Below, piece after piece: positions 38,507 to 49,509 of a DNA stretch of 57,916 nt. This stretch comes from Chromera velia. Lineage: Eukaryota > Sar > Chromeraceae. Numbering within the stretch: the stretch's first letter is position 1; every line of letters starts with the position of its first letter. The notes under the pieces are model-generated. The model saw only the letters and a program-made list of their open reading frames with translations, was not told the origin of the DNA and searched no databases. The DNA is taken from contig JAHBMJ010005766.1 in the NCBI GenBank assembly GCA_018398765.1, positions 7,501 to 65,416 on the forward strand. The letters are read 5' to 3'. Made by a program: the position numbers and the translations under genes.

Positions 38507-40403
38507 GTGGGTGTCTCTGGGTGCGAGTGAGAGAATGAATCTTGCCTTCTTGAGGGGCGAGATCAATTTGGTCACTGTTTCTCTTTACAGTTCCCTTCCC
38601 TTCCAATGGATCTCTGTCCAGCCACTAGCTTCGATCTGTGAGGACCGAGGGCTCACTGTCCCTTTTGGCAAGTGCCTCTTCAGCAGTCTCATCTCTCATT
38701 GCTCTCTGCATATTCCTTCTTCCTCGCTTCCCTGCTTCTTCTTTTTCCAGCCCCCGCCCCGCCGGGGGTCTTTGTGGTTTTGTTGATCTGTATGCGGGCT
38801 GTTCTTCCTGTGCGTCCCTTCCTCTTTTCGGAGTGCAATTCTTCTGATTTTTTTCGCGGTTGACAGATTCTCGTTGACCGCCCCTGCGTGCAGGTAGTTG
38901 CGGTGTCTCTTTGAGCGGGCAGAGACGGTGGGAATGAAGGCGTTGACCTGACCTGGGCTGAGCTGAGCTGAGCTGAGAGGGACATGCAGTCACTCGTCTC
39001 CTGCCTTGCTCTCTCCCTCAGTCAGGGTTTCTTTCCGCAGCTAGAAGGCTGGAACAGGTCATCGAGCAAGCAGGCAGGCTCGTGCGGCATCTCCTTCATT
39101 CCCTTTTTATCTCATCCTTCCTTCATCCGTCCCTTCGCTGTACTTTCTTCCTGTCGGTCGATCGGGCTTTCCTCTCAAAATTTCTTTTTTTCCTCCATAG
39201 GACCCAACTGGACTCCATCCCATTCACATCACACACACACACACCGTCATCATCGAGGCGAGGCATGGCCTGAATCGAGGAATTGACCGACTGAAGGGAA
39301 GAGAAAGGAAAGATTGAAGTCAACTTCAAAATATCAATCAGTCTCCATTTTCGCCTTTTCGTTCCGTGCAAAGCTTGATTGCCCAATTTGTGTCCCGTAC
39401 CTTTTCCGCCGGTTGGCTTTGTCTTCGACCGAAATTCCTTTGATCGGACTTCAGTAGTCAATCGCGCAATTAAGCTTAGCGACGTGACAGGGGTGGATCG
39501 AGAGACAGACAGTTATTAAGAGAGAAGAAGCGGGAATAAAAGAGAAGACTGAAAAGATAAGGAGAAAGGGGCAGGTAGGAATCGTCCAAAGTAGCCTTCG
39601 GCTTCGACCAGTCTCCCTATCTCCGCCGTGCTTTTTTTTTCTTCTGTTTTTCCACTCCCCACGCTTGCCTTCTTGCTCTCCTCTTCCCTTCGCTGCCTGT
39701 CTCTCCGTTTTTTTGTTCATTTGACGTTCACTTTCGCACGGGTAATCCATTCCATCAATGCCGGGCTGCGAAGGACGCTGAGGGCTTTAAGAGCTTGAAT
39801 GGTGATGCCTTGTGATCGGTGTGGATTCTGGAATCACGATAAATAGACTAGCTCCGCAATGCTCGGCACACACCAATCACTGCCCTTTTCCCCTCTGGGC
39901 GTCACTTTCATGCTTTGCCGGCGCTGCTAGCAGCATTCAATGAAACCTCGATCAGCATAGTTCAGCCAGGACCTGAGCCAGGTTCGATTCCAGTCGCTAG
40001 AGACTAAGATACATATACATTATTAATTCATTTTTTTTTTCTATAACTGTTTGCCACAGTGCAACACTTTGCAAGTTAATGATACCATACTTATATGCAA
40101 CAGCCATTGCCATCCCTAGTATCATCCAAACAAAGGTTGTCTATTACTATAGACCGAGTGTATTAATTAAATTAAATTGTCAGTTTGACATGGCGCCGAT
40201 CGAAAGCGCCCGCAAGTATAGTTTTTGGTGATTTCCGAGAGTCGATCGGAAGCTATAGAGTATTATATAAAAAAAAAACAGGCTGCAGTTGGTGATAGGC
40301 CACGCATAGCCACGCATTGAAAGTGATCGATGAGCAGAGTCTCAGCAAAAATGTTCTTAATCTGAATTTTAGACCTTCTGACAAACTAAGTTACTAAGTA
40401 ACT

Positions 40404-40487
40404 AGGCTAGATCCGCCCCTGATATATACCTATATATGCCGTGGGAATCGACGCAGCATGCATAACAAAACCCTCAATCATCATCGG
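40404..40487. repeat. Dispersed repeat copy 2
   Basis: It shares CTAGGCTAGATCCGCCCCT and the later GCATGCATAACAAAA and CCTCAATCATCAT blocks with 26971-27037. This copy has an extra stretch between the two blocks. Confidence 0.75.
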
Positions 40488-40610
40488 CAGTACGGTCATG
40501 CAACGCCCTGGTGGTATCATCCAAATTCAAACAAGCTAATATGTTACAGCGGTTTGTTTCTTTTTTCTACAACTGTATGTATAGGTTGTCATTCAACATA
40601 CCCTGCACGT

Positions 40611-41064
40611 AGCTAGGATTTTATGGGATTTTAGCCCAGGCTTTTAGCGGATTTTACGGGATTTTGGCCAGGATTTTAGCGGATTTAGGCGGATTTTGCC
40701 CAGGGTTCTGCCGAACTATTTCTCCAGGATTTTAGAATCTAAAATCCTGGCTCTAAGGATTATAAAGACTAAAATCCTGGATCCTAGGATTTTAGAAATG
40801 AATGTCAGGATTTTATAGGATTTTACAGGATTACATCTTTCTCGTAAAATCCCGTATAATCCCGTAAAATCCTAGGAAGAGGCTAGGATTTTAGCTTTCT
40901 TCCAGGATTTTAGATTCTAAAATCTTAGGTATAGGGATTATATTTTTAACGTTAAGAGTCCGGCAGAATCCTGGGCAAAATCCGCCAAAATCCGCCAAAA
41001 TCCTGGCCAAAATCCCGTAAAATCCGCTAAAATCCTGGGCTAAAATCCCATAAAATCCTGGCTA
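40611..41064. repeat. Foldback (palindromic) element built from GGATTTTA words
   Basis: The left arm (about 40611-40713) begins AGCTAGGATTTTATGGGATT. The right arm (about 40961-41064) is its near-perfect reverse complement, ending in CCCATAAAATCCTGGCT. The roughly 250 bases between the arms are themselves partly self-complementary (AGGATTTTAGAATCTAAAAT and a similar block). The whole could fold into a long hairpin. No coding capacity was seen. The form fits a foldback/MITE-like element, but no clear target duplication was found. Confidence 0.85.
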
Positions 41065-41567
41065 CTTGCAGAATACTCTGGTTTCGGAGATTCTAGATAA
41101 CTCTGGGCTAAACCAACTAGAATTGAATACTAAGCTAGGCTTCGCACTATAAAAAGACATTAAAAAAATATCGGCATCAATTTTTTTTTTATACAACCGT
41201 TGTTCAAGTGTTGTCCAAGTGTTGCTGCACTGTTGCAGGGGTGTTATCCAAATGTTGCAAAGAGTATTAAAAAATGATGCATAAAGAATTATAAAGAATA
41301 ACTCTTATTCAGGTGTTGTTAAGCTGTTGCTAGGGTGTTGCTCAGATATTGCAAAGACTGTTGCACAGTGTTGCTTGAAAAAAAACATTTGTTGTGCCGA
41401 TATATATTAAAAAAAAAATATGAGCACCCTTTATTTGTTTTTTCTTTTCTTTTTTTTTTAGAGTGCAGAGCCTAGATACTAAGTAAATAAATGCTCCCCT
41501 AGGTGACTACAGACTAGGTGCATCTATCATACGTACATTTTTTATTATAAGTTATAGTATATACTTT

Positions 41568-41572
41568 GTATA
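41568..41572. repeat. Target-site duplication, left copy (GTATA)
   Basis: Five bases directly left of the 5' LTR, identical to 48743-48747 directly right of the 3' LTR. This is the usual five-base duplication of Ty1/copia integration. Confidence 0.88.
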
Positions 41573-41800
41573 TGTTGGGATTTCTCCCTGGGCCGCTTTC
41601 TGGAGCCGTTGGCAGTAGGCCGTGCACGCATAGAGAGGCGTGATACACAGAGTCTGACAGAGATGCAGTGTTGCAATGTAGCAATGCATAGCAATGCATG
41701 CAGAAACTGATCGATCCATCGTTACTAGCGTATATCTCTGGCTAAAGCCAAGACAGACGGCCTCTCCTATGAACCTGAAAGTATGATGGAATCTTTATCA
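41573..41800 (+). repeat. 5' LTR of the copia element (228 bp)
   Basis: It begins TGTTGGGATTTCTCCCTGGG and ends GGAATCTTTATCA. It aligns along its full length with 48525-48742. Differences include a few transitions and small indels, mainly near the CACAGAGTCTGACAG stretch, so the insertion is not brand new. Confidence 0.93.
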
Positions 41801-42414
41801 ATCAGTGGTCAGACTTGATTGTATTTTGAGTGCACTGTTTCTTTTTTTTTGTCGCCATGGCTCATAGGACGCGTCTTGCTTCGGTTGAGTAAGAAGTGGT
41901 TGCCTTATGTGAGGGCCAGGCAGAGATCTTTTCTCTTTTGAGATACCTTTCTGGAGAGGCGGGTGGAGCTCGACGCCCACATGTAGTAGGACAGACTGAT
42001 ACCGAGCATGAAGATCGTCCTAGAGATCGTCCCCTGCCCAACCAGTTTGGAGTAGGAAATTTCGTTCAGGCTGGAGTCATCTCGGAGGCGTTCCTCCCAA
42101 TTCGTCCTCCCTCGGGTGATCTCCCTGCTTCCCCTTCCGGGGGACTGCCTGCTCCCCTTTCAGGAGGACTCCCCGCATACACTCCAATGGCGCGAGGAGG
42201 CTTGTCGCCGCCTCCCGGACTCTCGCAGCCTCCTGCGTTCTCGGATCATGCGCCCTTTGTGCCTGTAGAGGGGCCTGCATATTCAACTGAGAAGTCGCCG
42301 TCTCCTTCGGATCCTTCGTCTTCTTCCTCCGACTCAGGCAGTTCTGCCTCAAGTCACTCCAAACGCTGACGTTGCCGTCATTCCCGCAGGTCTGGGTGTG
42401 GAAAGAAGGTGGAC

Positions 42415-43281
42415 ATGGCTGCTGTCCCCAAGTTTGAGGGGAAGCAGCACATTCAGGAGTTTGCAGATCTTTGGGCCCCATACACCCGTGTACACCTCAA
42501 GCGGAGCAACTTTGACTCGGATCAGGAATGGCGTGACAACATCATTCTCGCCCTCAACCACGCCGCCAACGGCAATCGGTAGTTCAAAGCCGATGTCAGG
42601 AAGTTGAGGAAGGGAAAGAAGATCCCTGTTGAGCAGGTTGTCGACAAGCTGCTTGAGGAGTACGAGTCCGCTCTGCTTGCCCAACAACTAGCAATCAGAG
42701 AACGCGTCCGCTACTTTTCCTGGGACATCTAGAAGAGGGATGGAAAGGGGAGAGTGATCTATCCCGAGAACACCAAGCTCTCGTGGTCGAAGATTGATGA
42801 CCGTCTCGATCGTCTGACGATAGACGCTGGGGAGATCGACATGGAGGTGACTGTGAAGGAGAAGAAAGAGATGGTGATCCAGGCACTTACGCTTGATCAG
42901 CAGAGAGGTCTCCTGTCTGATATCAAGAAGCAGCACCCTCATATGAGAGTGGCAGACCTCACTCAGATCTCGTGGGAGGTCATTGAGGAGTGGATGGTCT
43001 GATATGCCTCTTTTGAGAGGAAAGGCCCGACCAAGGAGAAGCCGAGAGAGAGAGTAAACCGCGCAAAGGAGAACGGAGACCGCAAACCCAGATGCCACTG
43101 ATGTCAGCGAAGGGGGCACTTCATGAATAAGTGCAGAGACAAGGCGGCAGGGAAGCCCAGAGTCCCTCCCCCTGGACAGTCCGGTTCCCCTCCTCCCCAG
43201 CAGCAGCAGCAGCAGCAGTCTTCGGGCTTAGGATCCCAGTCTTCTGGCTCTTCTGGCTCCGGCCAGCAGGGTCAGAAGTGA
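42415..43281 (+). pseudogene. gag: gag of the copia element, with in-frame stops
   Basis: One unbroken frame of 289 codons from ATG 42415 to TGA 43279 is interrupted only by nonsense codons: TAG 42580, TAG 42730, TGA 43000 and TGA 43099. There is no indel. The middle is charged and helical, as in copia capsid domains (EFADLWAPYTRVHL, IPVEQVVDKLLEEYESALL). Near 43090-43130 a CCHC zinc knuckle is visible (C-x2-C-x4-H-x4-C, ending GHFMNKC); one of its x positions is now the TGA 43099. A poly-Gln, Ser/Gly tail follows. An upstream Pro/Ser-rich frame (41896-42369) may be a leader or an unrelated frame. Gag would form the particle and bind RNA; this copy cannot make a full-length product. Confidence 0.8.
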
Positions 43282-44920
43282 CCACACTCGGGGTGTGCAG
43301 GTGCCGCGGTCCTTTCTCCGGGCGTTATCGTGAGCAATCGCTTCGGGCCGTTGGCAGATGAAGGAGAAGAGATGGAGTGCGCGTTAAGGGCAGGCAGCAA
43401 CTTCCACAAGGCACCTGTGGTGGATTCAGGTGCGAGTGGGCATTTCTTTGGACGAGATGTCTCTTCTTGTGTTGTGGAGGTGAGAGAGGAAGAGAGGGAG
43501 TTTCTGGGAGTTGAGGGAGGCATCTCTCGTTCCTCCAAGGATATTACCGTGGAGCTCCCCGGAGTGGAGACGGTCGATGGCAGTGAGGAGACAGCACGTC
43601 TTGACGGATCGTTTTCCCAGTCGGTTCCCCTTTCTCTTTTGTCTGTGAATGGTTTACGTCTCCAGAAAGTGACTAGTCTTAGTGTGTCAGCCGTTTTGGG
43701 TTGAACTCCCCAGAAAAGGGGGAGGCATGTTCCATGCACGTGTGCATGAACGAGAAGGTGTTCTTGTTTTAAATGTGCGTGGGCGTGTGGCTTTGCAAGG
43801 TATGAATGAGGGGAATGGCTCCTTTCGTGTGCTCTTGAATATGGATGCCAGCAGTCAGACAGATATATCTGCATTGCATGGGGGATCGTCCTCTTTGCAG
43901 AAAGATAGTTTGAAGGAGGGAGAGCAGTGGGAGCGCCCGCCACACCGGCTGGGATCACAGAGATCGCGGCGCCTTCAGTTCCCTTCTTCAGGTCAGATGA
44001 GTTTGCGAGAAGTTTTAATGTGGCACAAGCGTTTTGGGTACTCGACTGGCACTCGTCTGTATGCGACTTTGAAGGAGAAAGGTCTGGCTTCTCGTGTAAG
44101 TACGAAAGCGTGTGATGAGATTAGACACGTGTGCTGTCGATGCAGAGAGGGAAATGCACTCTTGAAGAGAATTCCTCAGAAGAGCAAGGAAGGCATGGCA
44201 AAGGAAAAATTCAATGATCGCATCATTCATGATGTGCTTTTCTTGCCTGGTGGTAAGCCTGCCTCTGTAATTATCGATTCTGCGTCTGGCCGTGTGTTTG
44301 AAATGATTCTTCCCTCGAAAAGAAAGGCTGCCCGTCATCTGACTGCAGCTTGGTGTCGGAAGTGGGAGAGACTGGCTGAGAAATTGAAAATAAAAACAAA
44401 GCTCTAGATTGTCTGCACAGATAACGGAAAAGAATTCATTGGGGAAAAGAAAGGCCAGTATGAGTATGTGTGTGACCAGGAGACCATCGTTCATCAGAGA
44501 GGCCCTGTGTATACACCGCAGCCGCAAGGGAAGGCAGAAAGAATGAATTGCACGATCAAGCGTCTCCTCTGGAAGTTGCTCTCTGACTTAGATCTGCCTC
44601 GTTACTGTAGCAAATGGCTCTTCAATGGTGTGATCGATGCATTGAATGAGTGTGTGTGCAGTGCGACTGGTATATCACCTGACTCTTTTGTGTTTGGTTC
44701 TGAGGCTGCCCGTTCCATTTCTCCAATCTCTGTTGGTGATTGTGTTGTAGTAACTGACCCTCGTCCCCTCTCCTCATCTGGCTTGCCTGTGCGTGGGAAG
44801 GAAGGAATTTTTTATGGTGTCGAGAGTGAGTCTTGCGTGATGGTGATTGTGAAGACAGAGAATGGACGTGGGTGGAAGCCTTTGCATGTGCATCCGAGTG
44901 GTGTTTTTTTGATTGAATAG
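43282..44920 (+). pseudogene. pol: Protease and integrase part of pol, disrupted
   Basis: Frame 1 continues from gag with the aspartic protease motif VVDSGASGHFFGRD (near 43423-43464) and ends at TGA 43702. The next frame, shifted by one base, overlaps from 43682. It holds the GAG-pre-integrase segment LMWHKRFGYSTGTRLYATL, Cys residues of the zinc-binding region, an IIDSASGRVFE stretch near the first catalytic Asp, and TDNGKEF with the second. VYTPQPQGKAERMN is the conserved segment carrying the catalytic Glu. TAG 44405 splits the integrase just before TDNGKEF, and TAG 44918 ends it. The integrase would insert the cDNA; the breaks make this copy inactive. Confidence 0.85.
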
Positions 44921-45435
44921 TATGGGTTGAATGCTTCCCCTGACCTTGCAGAGTTCGGGGGTGCGGCAGCTGCACCTGCCGATGATGTGGATCGTTTTTC
45001 TGACTTCTCTTTTGATGATGATGGAGAGGTCGATACCAATGCGATGGGGGGTGCTGACCCTGTTGCTGTCCCCTCTTCTTCTCGTGCGTAGGCAACTTTC
45101 TTCGATGGTGTTTCCGCTGCGGCTGTCCGTCAGGTGAAGCACGTCATAGGGAGTCAGCCAGCAAGTGTTTTTGCACCGGGTTCTCTTCCCTCTCAGGGTG
45201 CTGCAGGTTCGCGTCTTCCAGCCGGCTAATTGGAAGCATGAGCCCAGCAGTAGGGGGTGGAGAGTGACCAGGAAGAGGCAAAGCAGTCGGAGTGGGACGC
45301 TGCACCAGCTGCTAAGTCTGAAGAGACAGAGAGGGAGGAAGAGATTGTTCTGCCAGACATCCCTGATGATGATTCTCTCTTTGGGACGAATCTTCTGAAG
45401 TCTGATAGCGGAACCGCTGCAGCCGGCCTGCTTGC

Positions 45436-47034
45436 TTGCGAGAGTGGGCCAACCAGCAGCAGAGAAGAGAAGGGAGTGTAGCACAGGAAGATGAGGGAGT
45501 GCAAGAGGCACAGGACGATGGGAGGAAGAGGGAGAAGGAAAAGAAGGAAAAGGAAAAGAGAGTTACGCGTCTGTCGGTTGATAAGAAAGTCATTGATGTC
45601 ATGATGGCATATGTGAATCCCCGAAAAGGACATGTCATGGCAACGGAAGAGGAAGTGAGAAATGGAAGTCACAATGGAGCCATGAGAGAGGAACTGAAGA
45701 GTTTTCAGAGAAATGAGGTCCTCAAGGTGGGGTGTGTATGAATACCCGCAAGGAGACGGGTGATGAAGACGCGGTAGGTTTTAACCTGGAAGATGAAAGG
45801 TGGAGAGAGAGTCCCCAAGGCCAGATTGGTGTGTAAGGGCTTCCAAGATGACAGAAAGAACGTTGAAACCTACAGTGGGATGGCAGTCTGGTGGGCGTTG
45901 CTTGTCTGTTTTGTGTTTGCTTCGAGCAAAGGATGGAAGATAGGAAAGTCGGACGTTCGCACAGCATTTTTGACTGCACCGATTTCCGATGATATGTTCG
46001 TGCAGTTGCCAGGCCGAGTTCCTGAGGGGTCACCCGAAGGTTTCGCGTCTGGTGAGGTGAGTCAATTGCTGTATATGATGTATGGTCTGAAAGATGCGCC
46101 TCGCCTCTATGGTCAGCACTTCAAACGGATTGCCGGAGAGTGTGGATGGGAAGAAGTGACTGAAAGCGTGTTTGTGAAGAAGGAGGCAGGAAGCGTGAAG
46201 GCTGTAATGGCTGTTCATGTCGATGATTTGCTTGTATTCTCTGATGATCCCGTGCGTGATCTTGAGCCTCTGTGCAAGCGTCTTGAAATGGATGAGCCTG
46301 AGATTCTTGAGTGTGGGGGTGAGATGGGTTATACAGGGATGGAGGTGAAGAGAACAGAGGAAGGCTTTGCTCTCTCACAGAAAGCTTATCTCGAATCAAT
46401 CCCTGTGCAAAAAGAAGACCTTCCCCACAAGTTTTTGTCTCCTGAACTCATTGAGTCATCAGCAGAAGAGGAGACAGACGAATCTCTTGTGAGTGTCATG
46501 CAGAAAGTGATGGGTGTGCTTGGTTGGGTTTGTTGCACGACTACCGATCTTGCATATCTGTTCAGCGAGCTCTCTCGTTATAATTCTCGCCCTTCTGGTT
46601 CAAAGCTTGTGGCTGCTTTACTTGCATTGATTCGCACGCATGAGAAGGGTGACTGCCTGCAGTTCAGCGGAGTGGATGATCCGAAGCTTGCTCTCTTTGT
46701 TGATGCTGCATATTCTCTTTCTTGCTGTGAAGGGAGAGGGGGGTTTGAAGTGTATTTGGTTGACAAGAAGGAAAGCATCGCGAACATGAGGTTCTCGAAT
46801 CTCGTGGCATGGAAGAGCAAGAGAATCAAAAGAAAACTGATTTCTTCCACCTCTGCAGAGTTATGTGCGCTTGTAGATGGCGTAAAGCAGTCATTCCAAT
46901 GGAAGCGACTTGCTGAGGCCCTCTGGATGAAGCCTCTGGAGGTTGAGGTTTACACTGACAGCGCTCCTCTGATGGAGCAGTTGGAAAGTGGACAGTCCAG
47001 ACGGGAGCCTCACATGGATGGTTTGTTGGCGTAA
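45436..47034 (+). pseudogene. pol: Reverse transcriptase and RNase H part of pol, mostly intact
   Basis: The frame 45793-47034 has no stop over 413 codons. It shows copia reverse transcriptase motifs: KARLVCKGFQD, KSDVRTAFLTAP (first catalytic Asp), QLLYMMYGLKDAPRLY and VHVDDLLVFSDD (catalytic Asp pair). The RNase H domain follows, with LFVDAAYS, VAWKSKRIKRKLISSTSAE and VYTDSAPL. Upstream in the same frame a charged linker (45436-45741) leads in, but TGA 45739 and TAG 45775 separate it. An acidic stretch (45257-45481) in the previous frame indicates a second frameshift near 45440-45480. Coding similarity continues past 47034 in another frame, with a TDRQRADRHTK segment like the usual copia C-terminus. 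Confidence 0.9.
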
Positions 47035-47198
47035 TAATACTGTATGCACATCAGGAGCTGAGAGCTTTGAAGGCAAAAGTACTGTGGGTATAGACAGACA
47101 GACAGAGAGCGGACAGACACACGAAGTACAAAATGGAGAGGGACAGAGGAAGTTAAGCTTCCAAGTTTGTGCAGAAGCACGCAACGCGGTGGCGGGTC

Positions 47199-48396
47199 AT
47201 ACAGATGTGCATGGACCAATTAGAACCCGCCGCCAGACCTTAACCGGCTCAAAAATTTCAAGGGGAAAAAGAACAGCCCTCTGTTCCCTTTTCCCTCCTG
47301 GGCTCAAAGCAACGACCCTAGGAGACGTCAGTTTGCCTCTCTAGACTCTCTCTCGCTGCTTGGTGTAGAAAAAACGACTCCTAGACTCACAGGGAGTCCA
47401 AAGAACGGACGTCTGAGGTCTGACACCTGAAGAAGCCAAAGTGGCCTTCCTGGACTCAGAAGTTCAGAAAGGGCTGTGGTACATCAATGATGATAAAATG
47501 CATACCAACACGCTCCATCTGGTCCAGGTAAGTTAGTTCTAACAGGGGATAAGGAATGATTGATGCACTGTGGACTTCAACTGACAACTCTGCTCATGAA
47601 CAGAAAGATACACTCCAGATGGCGCCCTATATCAAATTGTCGGAAGGGCTTTTTCCTTCTTGAGCACTTCAAACCTGCAGCCATCGCACAAATGTACTGC
47701 CCAACACTCATATGCTCCTGTCTGGAGGGAAAAAGCAGGACAGAACCACTTACCGGGGGAGCTGAAGGTCGATTAATACCCCTGAGACGCCAATTCTCCA
47801 TAACAGGAAGACAAAACAATCTCGCCTTCCCACAACCAGCAGACTCACCAGGAACCTATCCCGTTGGCCTGGAAGGATGACAACAGACATAAGGCATTAG
47901 GCAAAATTGCTGGGGATCGATTCTGCGGCCTCCTGGTAGAAAGAAGGAATGTTGCTTTGGAGGCCTGGGAGGTACTTTCCTGACTGGTCCAGACTGGAGC
48001 TGCCAGACACGCCAAAGCAGATCAACTGCGTCACAAGACTTCACTCCGACACAGAGGCAAGCTGTCTAGTACTAGGGGAGCGGAATTGTGCTAGTTTGAC
48101 CATCGGTACTGCTCTATATAACAAGGTAGACAGGAAGGGACGAGAGGACGAAATGACCCTATAAATGACCCTTCTCTGTGTGTTGGTGTGCTTTTTGAGC
48201 ATTCTGAGCACAACTTCGGGATTTTGAGAGTGGCCCCGGAAAGTTTTGGCCCAAATTCTTGCACCAACGCACTCAACGGCCTCTAAGGACCAATTTGGTG
48301 CCTTTTCTGGGCCCTGAGCGCCGCCGGAATCGCGCAGACCGGCTTAACCGGCTCAAAAATTTCAGACCCTTCTAATTGGTCCATGCACATCTGTAT
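47199..48396. mobile_element. Possible nested insertion bounded by 27-bp inverted repeats
   Basis: 47199-47225 (ATACAGATGTGCATGGACCA and on to TTAGAA) and 48370-48396 are perfect reverse complements. Just inside each end is a 22-base direct repeat, CTTAACCGGCTCAAAAATTT plus CA (47239-47260 and 48343-48364). The block lies between the end of pol and the 3' LTR, where copia elements normally have little sequence. Inside are exon-like stretches: 47430-47527, with EEAKVAFLDSEVQKGLWYI, ends at GTAAGT, and the following AG near 47602 continues with KDTLQMAPYIKLSEGLFPS. Near 47866-47990 lies a second open stretch with HKALGKIAGDRFCGLLVERR. No transposase was recognised and no target duplication is evident. 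Confidence 0.45.
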
Positions 48397-48524
48397 TATA
48401 GACTGTATAACCACCTTCCACGTTGCGCAGATAAAAGGAGATAGAAAGGTTCTGAATTTTGTGAAGGCGTGCAGAGGAAAGCGAAAAAGTGACTCTCATG
48501 GTAGCTCTCGAGTCAGGGGGTGAT

Positions 48525-48742
48525 TGTTAGGATTTCTCCCTGGGCCGCTTTCCGGGGCCGTTGGCAGTAGGCCGCGCGCGCATAGAGAGGCATGATGCAA
48601 AGAGATGCATGCAGTGTTGCAATGTAGCAATGCAAAGCAATGCATGCAGAAACTGATCGATCCATCGTAGCATATATCTCTGGCTAAAGCCAAGACAGAC
48701 GGCCTCTCCTATGAACCTGAAAGTATGACGGAATCTTTATCA
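48525..48742 (+). repeat. 3' LTR of the copia element (218 bp)
   Basis: It begins TGTTAGGATTTCTCCCTGGG and ends GGAATCTTTATCA. It matches the 5' LTR throughout except for scattered substitutions and short indels. Confidence 0.93.
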
Positions 48743-48747
48743 GTATA
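48743..48747. repeat. Target-site duplication, right copy (GTATA)
   Basis: It matches the five bases at 41568-41572 that precede the 5' LTR. Confidence 0.88.
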
Positions 48748-49050
48748 TAATAAAGTGCTAGATAGAGTCGCCTTATAAAATTGAAGGCTAATTTGAAGCT
48801 TAATTCAAAGATTAAATAATAAGTGTAGCTCTTTAGAAAAAAAAAACAAAAAAAAAAAATACTAAATGTTTCCAAGTTTACTTTATCTGTGCTTGTAGCC
48901 GGGTAGAGATGCATAGAGATGTACAGTGATTCTAGGCCACATAATTCTTCATAAAGATGGGCAGACAACTTGAACTATACATTGCACTGACTGTGGACAC
49001 AATGATAAGAATCTAATCAATGCAACCTGGCCCGCAGGTCAGTTTCCAGG
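48748..49050. other. AT-rich spacer between the retrotransposon and the glutamate-receptor gene
   Basis: Low-complexity A-rich sequence (around 48836-48862) and no open frame. Nothing further was seen. Confidence 0.5.
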
Positions 49051-49509
49051 TCAGTTTGACAGCCCGCCGTCGTGCTCTCCCGATTGCAAGGCGTCTACTA
49101 GGTCCTCGGAGTCGACTTCCAAGCTGGGTGTCTGTCCAGACAGGGGAGGAAGGTGTTCCCGCTGCAACTGCTGTGTGAGTGCTCGCAGGTCTCTAAGTTC
49201 TCTCAGAATTCTCTGCACGTCCCCACGAATCCCCTTGTTAACTGAACATGCCATTGGATGATCGGCCTCCCGCAACATAACGTTCGTTTCATTTACATTC
49301 CCACTCTCAAGATCTACTCTACTTCTCCCCACTCGGTGATCGTCCCGGCTCTTTTGGTGCTCATTTTGCTGGTCTTCTTCTATGTCGACTTCCCTCCCCC
49401 CCCCCTTCGTTTTCCTTCCATGGGACATTTCCCCACCAGTCACTCTTTTGCTCTCCTTCAGCAGCTTTCCAAAGTCTTTTCGGGTTTCTGTGAAATCTCC
49501 CTTCTTGCC
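49051..49509 (-). other. Open in-frame extension downstream of the glutamate-receptor stop
   Basis: After TAA 49510-49512 the same frame stays open for 152 codons until a TGA at 49051. It begins GKKGDFTETRKDFGKLLKES, which would be a basic cytoplasmic segment directly after TM4. It continues with a Lys/Arg/Glu-rich stretch and a heptad-like RILRELRDLRALTQQLQRE that could form a coiled coil. It ends Ser/Asp-rich. It looks like a receptor C-terminal tail rather than random sequence. Confidence 0.5.

Larger units (their letters stand above)
38418..41572. other. Long intergenic region with microsatellites and a large palindrome
   Basis: It starts with a CT/GT/GC microsatellite (38449-38506). The centre (38520-39760) is pyrimidine-rich with no convincing exon. 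From 39950 it is AT-rich, with a dispersed repeat copy (40404-40487), a palindromic element (40611-41064) and TGTTGC-rich sequence (41195-41380) directly left of the retrotransposon. Confidence 0.5.
41573..48742 (+). mobile_element. Ty1/copia LTR retrotransposon, full length but inactive
   Basis: Two LTRs (41573-41800 and 48525-48742) start with TG, end with CA, and are flanked by the five-base duplication GTATA. The internal order is gag with a CCHC zinc knuckle, an aspartic protease (DSGASGHF), integrase (TDNGKEF), then reverse transcriptase and RNase H. Integrase before reverse transcriptase is the copia order. A purine run (AGTCAGGGGG, about 48511-48520) sits next to the 3' LTR as a likely polypurine tract. 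The bases just after the 5' LTR (ATCAGTGGTCAGACTT) would hold the primer-binding site; the tRNA was not identified. About 14 in-frame stops and two frameshifts disable the coding part. An inverted-repeat-bounded block of 1.2 kb lies between the coding region and the 3' LTR. Confidence 0.95.

Noticed and set aside
39970-40005. A tRNA-like T-arm (GGTTCGATTCCAGTC)
   Set aside because: The flanking bases do not pair as a T-stem, and no acceptor, D or anticodon arm could be placed around it.
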